DNA from: GCA-2746365 sp964651445 | GTDB taxonomy: Bacteria; Pseudomonadota; Gammaproteobacteria; SZUA-229 | Direction: 5' to 3' | Length of the DNA: 5,439 bases | Assembly: GCA_964651445.1 (NCBI GenBank) | Contig: CAZYYW010000128.1 | Span: 1 to 5,439 of the forward strand | Shown here: positions 1-5,439 of the stretch, piece after piece | How the letters are laid out: each line of letters starts with the position of its first letter | Position numbering within the stretch: the first letter of the stretch is position 1 | Notes under the pieces: model-generated | Told to the model about the DNA's origin: nothing | What the model saw: only the letters and a program-made list of their open reading frames with translations | The model's database searches: none | Made by a program: the position numbers and the translations under genes

Positions 1-4
1 GTTT

Positions 5-43
5 AGAGACCTTTACTCGTGATTGTATCGTGCAAAGGTCTCT
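5..43 (-). mobile_element. 39-bp internally deleted copy of the palindromic mini-element
   Basis: The stretch begins AGAGACCTTT (5-14) and ends AAAGGTCTCT (34-43), a perfect 10-bp inverted repeat around a 19-nt middle. Read on the minus strand, its first 32 bases (43 down to 12) are identical to 585-616, the left end of the 160-bp element. Its last seven bases match that element's right end (738-744). It is therefore the larger element minus 121 bp, joined at a shared AAA. TTTA stands on both sides (2-5 and 43-46) if the element is taken as GAGACC...GGTCTC, a possible 4-bp target duplication. It lies seven bases past the stop codon of the minus-strand gene at 51-251 and could form a hairpin in that gene's 3' end. 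No T-tract follows, so it is not a standard intrinsic terminator. Confidence 0.65.
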
Positions 44-50
44 TTAAGCA

Positions 51-251
51 TTAATTCGACTGAACGTTCGCTGCCCGCATTTCTGCTTTTACCGCAAGAA
101 TCATATCGAGATCTGAGTCGCTAAGATTAGAAAATTGAATGTAGCTGGGCTGCTCGTCCATCTCACTACTAAAGATCATACTGGAACCTGTAAACAGTGC
201 CACAAATGCAAAGATACCAACAAACCAGCCTTTATTTTTAGATGTACTCAT
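51..251 (-). CDS. Small membrane-anchored or exported protein of unknown function
   Basis: This 66-residue product is not recognised. After a short polar N-terminus with two lysines (residues 1-7, MSTSKNK) comes a hydrophobic segment at about residues 9-27 (WFVGIFAFVALFTGSSMIF). That segment could be a single membrane helix or an uncleaved signal. The rest is polar and acidic (SSEMDEQPSY, then SDSDLDMILAVKAEMRAA), and residues 43-61 may form a short amphipathic helix. The start is supported by a Shine-Dalgarno GGAG on the minus strand about eight bases before ATG. The stop TAA is followed within seven bases by the 39-bp repeat element. The gene is divergent from soeA, with about 620 bases between the start codons, so a role in sulfite oxidation cannot be inferred from position. 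The signal-like N-terminus plus ribosome binding site argue for a real gene, but there is no homology evidence. Confidence 0.6.
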   Translation of the reverse strand: MSTSKNKGWFVGIFAFVALFTGSSMIFSSEMDEQPSYIQFSNLSDSDLDMILAVKAEMRAANVQSN

Positions 252-360
252 TGTGCCAACTCCAACAAACTTTTAGAAAAGTCTATTTATTTGCATTTAC
301 CCTGCTGCCGATAAAAGCTTCATTCGAGTGTCACCAAGCAACAACTAAAGGATATATAGC

Positions 361-377
361 ACAAAATTTCATTTTGT
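361..377. promoter_or_regulatory. AT-rich palindrome, possible operator for the small gene
   Basis: ACAAAAT-TTC-ATTTTGT is a perfect 7-bp inverted repeat with a 3-bp centre. On the minus strand it falls between a weak -35-like TTCAAC (381-376) and a -10-like TATATA (358-353), which are 17 bp apart and upstream of the gene starting at 251. A repressor site in a promoter spacer is a reasonable reading. However, both hexamers are poor and AT-rich palindromes arise easily by chance. No known regulator site is recognised. Confidence 0.25.
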
Positions 378-436
378 TGAAAATATGACAGATTTTTTAT
401 TAATCAAATCATCTGTTTAGAACGCGTTTTATTTAA

Positions 437-457
437 GGCTGGCTCTTTAATCCAGCC
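437..457. terminator. Weak hairpin, possible terminator remnant
   Basis: GGCTGG (437-442) and CCAGCC (452-457) form a perfect GC-rich 6-bp stem with a 9-nt loop. On the plus strand it is followed by ACTTCCTTATT, and on the minus strand by TTAAATAAAA, so neither side has a proper T-tract. No gene ends just beside it in this window. It may be a poor terminator or the relic of one. Confidence 0.25.
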
Positions 458-584
458 ACTTCCTTATTAAAAAGAGATCAGCCATAAAATATTGTTATCA
501 ATATACCTCTGATGAATCTGACATATATCGCTTTGTATACAAAGGCATAGCCGCTCATAAGCTGTATTTATATTAGAATATACT

Positions 585-604
585 AGAGACCTTTGCACGA
601 TACA
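585..604 (+). repeat. Left terminal inverted repeat of the 160-bp element
   Basis: AGAGACCTTTGCACGATACA is the exact reverse complement of 725-744. The same 20 bases occur, reverse-complemented, at 24-43. Confidence 0.9.
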
Positions 605-724
605 ATCACGAGTAAAAATGTCTAAAATTTCACTGCTTTTCGTTAGAAAACTTGCCAATAGCCAGCTATTATCTGCGTTTCCTGCCTTAATCAGCAAAAT
701 TTTAGCCTTTTTTCCTTTCGCGCC

Positions 725-744
725 TGTATCGTGCAAAGGTCTCT
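725..744 (-). repeat. Right terminal inverted repeat of the 160-bp element
   Basis: TGTATCGTGCAAAGGTCTCT is the exact reverse complement of 585-604 and is identical in the same orientation to 24-43. Confidence 0.9.
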
Positions 745-795
745 AGTAATATTTTATGACTACTTTAATAATGCTAATTAGCCAAACGCCTGTCA

Positions 796-823
796 TTCAC
801 GTACAGTAAGCCTTTGATATTAT
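796..823 (+). promoter_or_regulatory. Possible sigma70 promoter of soeABC
   Basis: A -35-like TTCACG (796-801) and a -10-like TATTAT (818-823, five of six consensus bases) are separated by 16 bp. Transcription would begin near 829-831, at the first base of the hairpin at 829-855, leaving a leader of about 42 nt before soeA. This is consensus matching by eye only. An activator-dependent or other-sigma promoter cannot be excluded. Confidence 0.35.
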
Positions 824-828
824 TCTAT

Positions 829-855
829 AGATGGCTGCCTAAACCGCAGCCATCT
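829..855 (+). promoter_or_regulatory. Strong leader hairpin upstream of soeA
   Basis: AGATGGCTGC (829-838) pairs perfectly with GCAGCCATCT (846-855) around a 7-nt loop CTAAACC. It ends 16 bases before the soeA start codon and about seven bases before the likely ribosome binding site. It is followed by CTCATTTGG rather than a T-tract, and on the other strand by ATAGAATAATA, so it is a poor intrinsic terminator in either direction. It could be a 5' stabilising stem, a protein-binding leader element or a terminator of older transcription. The stem is certain; its role is inferred. Confidence 0.6.
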
Positions 856-871
856 CTCATTTGGAAAAACC

Positions 872-3793
872 ATGTCTCAGCCCGTTCATAATCCAACGTC
901 GAAAGCGACCGATGAAAACAGTCGCATAGAGACAAAAAACACTACCTGTTATATGTGTGCCTGCCGTTGCGGTATTCGCGTTACCTTACGTGATGGCGAG
1001 GTGCGTTATATTCAGGGCAATCCTGACCACCCACTCAATAAAGGGGTGATTTGCGCCAAAGGGGCTTCTGGCATTATGAAGCAGTATTCACCGGCACGTT
1101 TGACCAAGCCACTGATGCGTAAACCTAATAGCAACCGTGGTGACAACGAATTTGAGGAAATTTCCTGGGACAAAGCGTTTTCTATTATGGAAGAACGCCT
1201 AGCGCATATTCGCGCGACCGATCCTAAAAAGTTCGCGCTGTTCACTGGCCGTGATCAAATGCAAGCCTTGACGGGGCTATTTGCCAAACAATATGGTACG
1301 CCTAATTATGCCGCGCACGGTGGTTTGTGTTCGGTGAACATGGCTGCCGGTATGATTTACACCATCGGTGGCTCATTCTGGGAGTTTGGCGGCCCGGATT
1401 TAGAACGTTCCAAGTTGTTCATTATGATTGGAACCGCGGAAGATCATCATTCCAACCCGATGAAAATGGCACTGGCGGAGTTTAAACGTAATGGTGGCAA
1501 GTTTATTGCCATTAATCCGGTACGCAGTGGTTATGCCGCCATTGCCGATGAGTGGGTGCCGATCAAGCCCGGTACGGATGGCGCTCTATTCCTGTCCATT
1601 ATTAATGAAATAATTAAACAGGGTCTGTATGACCGTGATTTTCTGGTTAATTACACCAACTCTGCCGAGCTGGTCAATCTGGATGAAAAATCCTCGGAAC
1701 ACGGCATGTTTGTGCGCTTTGAAGTGCCCAATGAAGAGGGCTGTTTTGATGCACAAAATAAACTGTGGTGGGATCGTGAGCTAAACAAACCTATCTCCAT
1801 GCACACCAATGGTTCTGACCCATACCTGCTGGGTGAATTCAAACTCGATGACGGTACGCCGGTTAAACCCGCTTTTCAGTTATTGGTCGATCGAGTGAAA
1901 GATTACACACCGGAATGGGCCGAAAAAATTACCGGCATTTCGGCTGAAACCATCAAACGCCTTGCCTACGAGATGGGCATTACTGCGCGTGATGAAAAAA
2001 TTGAATTACCGATTTCATGGACCGATACCTGGGGCAATGAGCACGACCATATTACGGGTAACCCAGTATCTTTCCATGCCATGCGTGGCCTGGCTGCACA
2101 CTCCAATGGCTTTCAAACCATACGCGCGATGTCTATTTTAATGAGCATTTTAGGCACCATCGACCGACCCGGTGGCTTTCGTCATAAAGCACCATTTCCG
2201 CGGCCGATTCCACCTTGTGCTAAATCGCCAACAAGCTGGGACGATATACAACCCAACACACCGCTCAATGGCATGCCGTTAGGCTGGCCTGCCGACCCCG
2301 ACGATTTATTTGTTGATGATGATGGCCAACCGATACGTCTGGATAAAGCTTTCTCATGGGAGCACCCTTTGTCAGTGCATGGTCTCATGCAAAACGCCAT
2401 TACCAATGCCTGGCGTGGTGATCCGTATCCCATTGATACTATGATGATTTTCATGTCCAATATGGCATGGAACTCAACCATGAATACCACCAGTGTGCGC
2501 GACATGCTGAACGATAAGGACGAGCAGGGCGAATATAAAATTCCTTTCCTGATTGTCTGCGATACCTTCGAATCGGAAATGGTTTCCTTCGCCGATTTGG
2601 TTTTACCGGATACCACCTATCTGGAACGCCACGATGTGATGTCGATGTTAGACCGCCCGATTTCTGAATTTGATGGCCCGGCAGACTCGGTACGCATACC
2701 CGTATTACCACCAACCGGTGAATGCAAGCCGTTTCAGGAAGTCCTTATTGAGCTTGGCTCACGCTTGAAACTGCCGGTTTTTGTCAACGAAGCGGGGGAG
2801 CGCAAATACCGCGATTACCCTGACTTTGTTATTAACTACGAAACGGCACCCGGTTCTGGCATCGGTTTTCTGGCTGGCTGGCGCGGCAAGGGCGGCGAAA
2901 AGTTTATGAAAGGTGAGCCCAATCCCAATCAATGGGAAATGTACGAGAAAAATAATTGTGTGTTCCAATACGAACTACCTAAGTCATACCAGTACATGCG
3001 TAACTGGAACCAGGGTTATCTGGAGTGGGCAAAACGCCATAGCCTGACTCGCTATGCTGAACCGATTAACATTCATATATACAGTGAAGTCTTACAAAAA
3101 TTTCGCCTTGCTGCACAGGGCAAATCCGATGGCAAGCAACCACCCGATCATTTGCGTGATCGCATCAATACACATTTTGATCCCTTGCCATTTTACTCTG
3201 ACACCTTGGAAGCACAGCAAACAGACCTGCGCAAGTACCCGTTAAACGCAATAACGCAACGACCGATGGCAATGTACCATTCCTGGGATTCGCAAAACGC
3301 CTGGTTACGCCAAATACACACGCATAATTATTTAAACGTCAACACTAAAACCGCGGAAGCGGCGGGCATAAAAGATGGCGCGTGGATGTGGGTTGAATCC
3401 ATGCACGGCAAAGTTCGCTGCCTGTGCCGCCATTCCGAAGCCGTTGAACCCGGCACCGTGTGGACCTGGAACGCCATTGGCAAAGCCAAAGGTACCTGGG
3501 GTTTAAAGAAAAATGCCAATGAATCACAAAAAGGCTTTTTATTAAACCACTTAATTAGTGAAGAATTACCCGCCAGTAAAGCCGGTCAACATCTTTCAAA
3601 TTCAGACCCGGTAACCGGGCAAGCAGGCTGGTATGACGTACGGGTAAAAATTTATCCTGTTGCTGAAGGCGAACCAGAAGAAACCTTTCCACAATTTAAG
3701 CAGGGTGCAAAAACACCTGGTAGCACATCCTTTCGTGGTCGTTGGTTAAAGTACTTTGCCGGCACCCAACATAAAAAACAGGGAAAAAAATAA
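872..3793 (+). CDS. soeA: Sulfite dehydrogenase SoeA, molybdopterin catalytic subunit
   Basis: This 973-residue protein belongs to the DMSO reductase family of molybdenum enzymes. In the SoeABC complex this subunit oxidises sulfite to sulfate at a Mo-bis(pyranopterin guanine dinucleotide) centre on the cytoplasmic face. The N-terminal [4Fe-4S] motif is Cys26-x2-Cys29-x3-Cys33-x27-Cys61, with an extra Cys31. Cys153 in HGGLCSVNMAAG is the likely Mo ligand, by analogy with Cys-type family members. The molybdopterin core follows (e.g. GTAEDHHSNP near 187-196), and the C-terminal dinucleotide-binding domain spans roughly 790-930. There is no twin-arginine motif before the cluster, which argues for a cytoplasmic enzyme and against Tat-exported PsrA/PhsA. 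The start has a modest GGA six bases upstream (863-865). The frame is intact, and its TAA overlaps the soeB ATG. A different sulfur-compound oxidoreductase of the same subfamily is the main alternative. Confidence 0.88.
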   Translation: MSQPVHNPTSKATDENSRIETKNTTCYMCACRCGIRVTLRDGEVRYIQGNPDHPLNKGVICAKGASGIMKQYSPARLTKPLMRKPNSNRGDNEFEEISWDKAFSIMEERLAHIRATDPKKFALFTGRDQMQALTGLFAKQYGTPNYAAHGGLCSVNMAAGMIYTIGGSFWEFGGPDLERSKLFIMIGTAEDHHSNPMKMALAEFKRNGGKFIAINPVRSGYAAIADEWVPIKPGTDGALFLSIINEIIKQGLYDRDFLVNYTNSAELVNLDEKSSEHGMFVRFEVPNEEGCFDAQNKLWWDRELNKPISMHTNGSDPYLLGEFKLDDGTPVKPAFQLLVDRVKDYTPEWAEKITGISAETIKRLAYEMGITARDEKIELPISWTDTWGNEHDHITGNPVSFHAMRGLAAHSNGFQTIRAMSILMSILGTIDRPGGFRHKAPFPRPIPPCAKSPTSWDDIQPNTPLNGMPLGWPADPDDLFVDDDGQPIRLDKAFSWEHPLSVHGLMQNAITNAWRGDPYPIDTMMIFMSNMAWNSTMNTTSVRDMLNDKDEQGEYKIPFLIVCDTFESEMVSFADLVLPDTTYLERHDVMSMLDRPISEFDGPADSVRIPVLPPTGECKPFQEVLIELGSRLKLPVFVNEAGERKYRDYPDFVINYETAPGSGIGFLAGWRGKGGEKFMKGEPNPNQWEMYEKNNCVFQYELPKSYQYMRNWNQGYLEWAKRHSLTRYAEPINIHIYSEVLQKFRLAAQGKSDGKQPPDHLRDRINTHFDPLPFYSDTLEAQQTDLRKYPLNAITQRPMAMYHSWDSQNAWLRQIHTHNYLNVNTKTAEAAGIKDGAWMWVESMHGKVRCLCRHSEAVEPGTVWTWNAIGKAKGTWGLKKNANESQKGFLLNHLISEELPASKAGQHLSNSDPVTGQAGWYDVRVKIYPVAEGEPEETFPQFKQGAKTPGSTSFRGRWLKYFAGTQHKKQGKK

Positions 3794-4524
3794 TGACACA
3801 ACTGGCTTTAGTGATTGACTTAAATGTTTGTGTTGGCTGTCATGCCTGCGTGACGAGCTGTAAAGAATGGAACACCTCAGGCACGGCCGGATTTATGTCC
3901 GACTATAATCCATACGAGAAAGACCCCACCGGCACTTTTTTTAACCGTGTTCAAACTTTTGAAATTGGTGAATACCCCAACACAGAAACGGTTCACTTTC
4001 CTAAAAGCTGCTTGCACTGCGAGGAGCCACCCTGTGTGCCAGTGTGTCCCACCGGTGCCAGCTATAAACGCGAAGAAGACGGCATTGTGCTAGTTGATTA
4101 CGATAAGTGCATCGGCTGTAAATACTGTTCTTGGGCGTGTCCTTATGGCGCACGTGAACTCGATGAAAACCAAAAGGTAATGAAAAAATGTACCTTATGT
4201 GTGGACCGTATTTACGATGAAACCTTGCCCGAATCTGAGCGCAAACCGGCCTGTGTTTTAGCCTGCCCAACCAGTGCCCGATTATTTGGCGACGTCAACG
4301 ATCCGAACTCAAATGTATCGGAACAAATTCGTGATAATGGTGGTTATCAATTAATGCCGGAGTGGGGCACTAAACCCGCCAATCACTATTTACCGCGCCG
4401 CAAAGCCAAAATAACCATCCACAAAGATGAGCTTACTCGTGTCGATAATCCGCTTAACAAAGAACGTCAGCTACCCATGCCAGATGACGACGAACAAACT
4501 TTAGACGATGTAATGAGCTGGTAA
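3793..4524 (+). CDS. soeB: Sulfite dehydrogenase SoeB, four-cluster iron-sulfur subunit
   Basis: This 243-residue ferredoxin-like electron-transfer subunit is of the DmsB/PsrB/SoeB type and carries electrons from SoeA to the membrane anchor. Sixteen cysteines sit in four groups: 13, 16, 19, 23; 73, 76, 81, 85; 106, 109, 112, 116; and 133, 136, 154, 158. That is the full set for four [4Fe-4S] clusters. Typical motifs include CVGCHACVTSCKEWN and CIGCKYCSWACPYGAR. No signal peptide is present, consistent with a cytoplasm-facing complex. The ATG shares one base with the soeA stop (TAATG), and a GGGA at 3781-3784 inside the end of soeA gives a ribosome binding site eight bases before the start, so the two are probably translationally coupled. 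The tail after residue 210 is hydrophilic and acidic (DDDEQTLDDV) and lacks cysteines. Confidence 0.92.
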   Translation: MTQLALVIDLNVCVGCHACVTSCKEWNTSGTAGFMSDYNPYEKDPTGTFFNRVQTFEIGEYPNTETVHFPKSCLHCEEPPCVPVCPTGASYKREEDGIVLVDYDKCIGCKYCSWACPYGARELDENQKVMKKCTLCVDRIYDETLPESERKPACVLACPTSARLFGDVNDPNSNVSEQIRDNGGYQLMPEWGTKPANHYLPRRKAKITIHKDELTRVDNPLNKERQLPMPDDDEQTLDDVMSW

Positions 4525-4587
4525 AACCTGCTGCATAAATATTCACACAATTACTTATCTTCGCACAAATAATATAGAGACAAACAT
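4525..4587 (+). other. soeB-soeC spacer
   Basis: This 63-nt AT-rich gap contains no clear hairpin terminator and no second good promoter. The only translation signal seen is the weak GAGA at 4577-4580 before soeC. It contrasts with the one-base overlap between soeA and soeB. Confidence 0.5.
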
Positions 4588-5439
4588 ATGCATCCCGCTT
4601 TTTCAGTTATCTTTTTAACCACCTTAATCGGCGTCGGCCAAGGTTTGTTCCTGGCGCTTTACACCGGTCAGTTATACTCTGTTATACAAGTATTACCGGT
4701 GCAGGACTCGCCCGGTTTTTATGGTTATGGCAGTCTGTTGGCGTTGGTGTTTTTAATGGCCGGCTTGGTGGCATCCTTTTTCCATCTCGGCCATCCCGAA
4801 CGTGCGTGGCGCTCTGCCGCGAAATGGAAAACTTCCTGGTTGTCACGAGAAGTTATCGTGTTGCCGGCATTTATGGGCACCACATTTATCTATGCAATGA
4901 TCCATATCTATGGCTGGAACCCAGTACTGTTTGCTTTGAGTGAAGACTTTGTAGTCGATCTGTCTCTGCTGGTCGGCGCAATTAATACCGGACTAGCATT
5001 CGCCTTATTTATCTGCACCGCGATGATATACGCTTGCATTAAATTTTTACAGGAATGGGCGACGCCTTTAACGGTGGTCAATTACACCTTATTAGGCATG
5101 GCTTCGGGATTTGCTTTAAGCACAGCGTTTGCTGCCTACGTTGAATCTGATCTAATTAATTTCTATGGCGGTTGGACCATTACCTTAACAGCCTTTGCCT
5201 TTATTACCCGCGTAGCATCATTAATACGCAACACAAAAATAAAATACAAATCAAATCTAAGCACCGCCATTGGTATTCGCCACACCCAAATAAAACAAAA
5301 AGCCCAAGGTTCGATGGGCGGCTCATTTAATACCCGTGAATATTTTCATGGTGCAAAACCCCTGTTGTTCAAAAGCATTAAGTGGGTATTTTTAATACTG
5401 GTATTTATTATTCCTATTGCCCTGTTATCAGCGGCTATG
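4588..5439 (+). CDS. soeC: Sulfite dehydrogenase SoeC, DmsC-type membrane anchor (3' end missing)
   Basis: The frame is open from ATG at 4588 to the window edge, giving 284 residues without a stop, so the gene is partial. The protein is a polytopic membrane anchor of the DmsC family, which docks the catalytic pair and passes electrons to quinone. Recognisable features are the N-terminal HPAFSVIFLTTLIGVGQGL (residues 2-20), FHLGHPERAW (65-74) and SWLSRE (83-88). Hydrophobic segments lie at about 6-27, 47-67, 88-107, 124-150, 162-184, 194-212 and 265-282, separated by a basic loop (213-263). A DmsC-type rather than NrfD-type anchor supports the SoeABC assignment. It follows soeB after a 63-nt gap and has a weak GAGA (4577-4580) as ribosome binding site. 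The same direction and no evident terminator indicate one operon. Confidence 0.88.
   Translation, partial: MHPAFSVIFLTTLIGVGQGLFLALYTGQLYSVIQVLPVQDSPGFYGYGSLLALVFLMAGLVASFFHLGHPERAWRSAAKWKTSWLSREVIVLPAFMGTTFIYAMIHIYGWNPVLFALSEDFVVDLSLLVGAINTGLAFALFICTAMIYACIKFLQEWATPLTVVNYTLLGMASGFALSTAFAAYVESDLINFYGGWTITLTAFAFITRVASLIRNTKIKYKSNLSTAIGIRHTQIKQKAQGSMGGSFNTREYFHGAKPLLFKSIKWVFLILVFIIPIALLSAAM

Larger units (their letters stand above)
252..584. other. Intergenic region without a convincing gene
   Basis: This 333-bp AT-rich spacer lies between the start of the small minus-strand gene and the 160-bp palindromic element. Apart from the small gene's ribosome binding site, the palindrome at 361-377 and the hairpin at 437-457, no coding region, tRNA or other RNA gene is apparent. 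An open frame on the minus strand (467-736) runs through the mobile element and into this spacer, has no good ribosome binding site and is not considered a gene. Confidence 0.6.
585..744. mobile_element. 160-bp MITE-like palindromic element
   Basis: The element has perfect 20-bp terminal inverted repeats (585-604 and 725-744). With flanking bases the symmetry reaches 24 bp (581-604 and 725-748). Inside are subterminal inverted repeats CTAAAATTT (622-630) and AAATTTTAG (697-705), and a central palindrome AATAGC-CA-GCTATT (657-670), whose midpoint lies one base from the element's midpoint. It encodes no transposase, so it fits a non-autonomous miniature element mobilised in trans. The terminal sequence GAGACCTTTGCACGA is reminiscent of ends seen on some IS5-family elements; this is from memory and unchecked. 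No clear target duplication is visible beyond a shared TA at 584-585 and 744-745. Transcribed, it would fold into an imperfect stem almost 80 bp long. A shortened, inverted copy lies at 5-43. Confidence 0.75.

Noticed and set aside
5..43. Intrinsic terminator for the small gene
   Set aside because: The 10-bp stem has a 19-nt loop and no T-tract on the minus strand. Its identity to the 160-bp element's ends explains it better as a repeat remnant.
467..736. 89-codon minus-strand open frame across the 160-bp element
   Set aside because: It starts inside the right terminal repeat, runs through the palindromic element into AT-rich spacer and shows no recognisable transposase motif. It is best seen as a chance frame.
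1..744. CRISPR array based on the repeated AGAGACCTTT motifs
   Set aside because: There are only three repeat ends, in mixed orientation and with unequal spacing. They form terminal inverted repeats, not direct repeats with regular spacers.
618..746. 42-codon plus-strand open frame inside the element (starts MSKISLLFVRK)
   Set aside because: It fits almost entirely within the palindromic sequence and its stop lies at the element boundary. It has no ribosome binding site, so coding is unlikely, although a peptide preserved from a parent IS cannot be excluded.
924..937. AGAGAC sequences at about 928 and 4576 as further element ends
   Set aside because: Only six or seven bases match, without the following CTTTGCACGA. 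These are chance matches.
2182..2616. 144-codon minus-strand open frame within soeA
   Set aside because: It lies opposite a clearly coding, conserved stretch of soeA and is a shadow frame. The same holds for the other antisense frames in soeA and soeB and for the plus-strand frame at 3054-3245.

Overview
The window carries the first three genes of a soeABC-type operon, which encodes a membrane-bound molybdenum/iron-sulfur sulfite dehydrogenase. Upstream lies a 0.87 kb region with a small divergent gene and two copies of a palindromic miniature repeat element. The gene set, moderate GC content and mixed codon use suggest a sulfur-oxidising proteobacterium, probably a gammaproteobacterium. This is an inference from gene content; nothing in the window fixes the taxonomy.

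Layout. Positions 5-43 hold a 39-bp inverted-repeat element. Positions 51-251 (minus strand) encode a 66-residue protein of unknown function with one N-terminal membrane segment or signal peptide. Positions 252-584 contain no convincing gene, only an AT-rich palindrome (361-377) and a 6-bp-stem hairpin (437-457). Positions 585-744 hold a 160-bp non-coding element with perfect 20-bp terminal inverted repeats, subterminal inverted repeats and a central palindrome, so it is a near full-length palindrome resembling a MITE. The 39-bp copy equals this element, reverse-complemented, with 121 bp removed between two AAA triplets. Positions 745-871 are the soeA leader, with a possible sigma70 promoter and a strong 10-bp hairpin just before the start codon.

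The operon reads rightward. soeA (872-3793) encodes the molybdopterin catalytic subunit and has no Tat signal. soeB (3793-4524) encodes an electron-transfer subunit with sixteen cysteines, enough for four [4Fe-4S] clusters, and overlaps the soeA stop codon by one base. soeC (4588 to the window edge) encodes a DmsC-type membrane anchor and is cut off by the window. In the family model, sulfite is oxidised to sulfate in the cytoplasm at the Mo centre of SoeA, electrons pass through SoeB, and SoeC delivers them to the quinone pool. The lack of a Tat signal and the DmsC-type (rather than NrfD-type) anchor favour SoeABC over polysulfide or thiosulfate reductase.

The operon itself is a known system. 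The less ordinary material is the upstream palindromic element with its deletion derivative, the hairpin leader of soeA, and the uncharacterised small gene.
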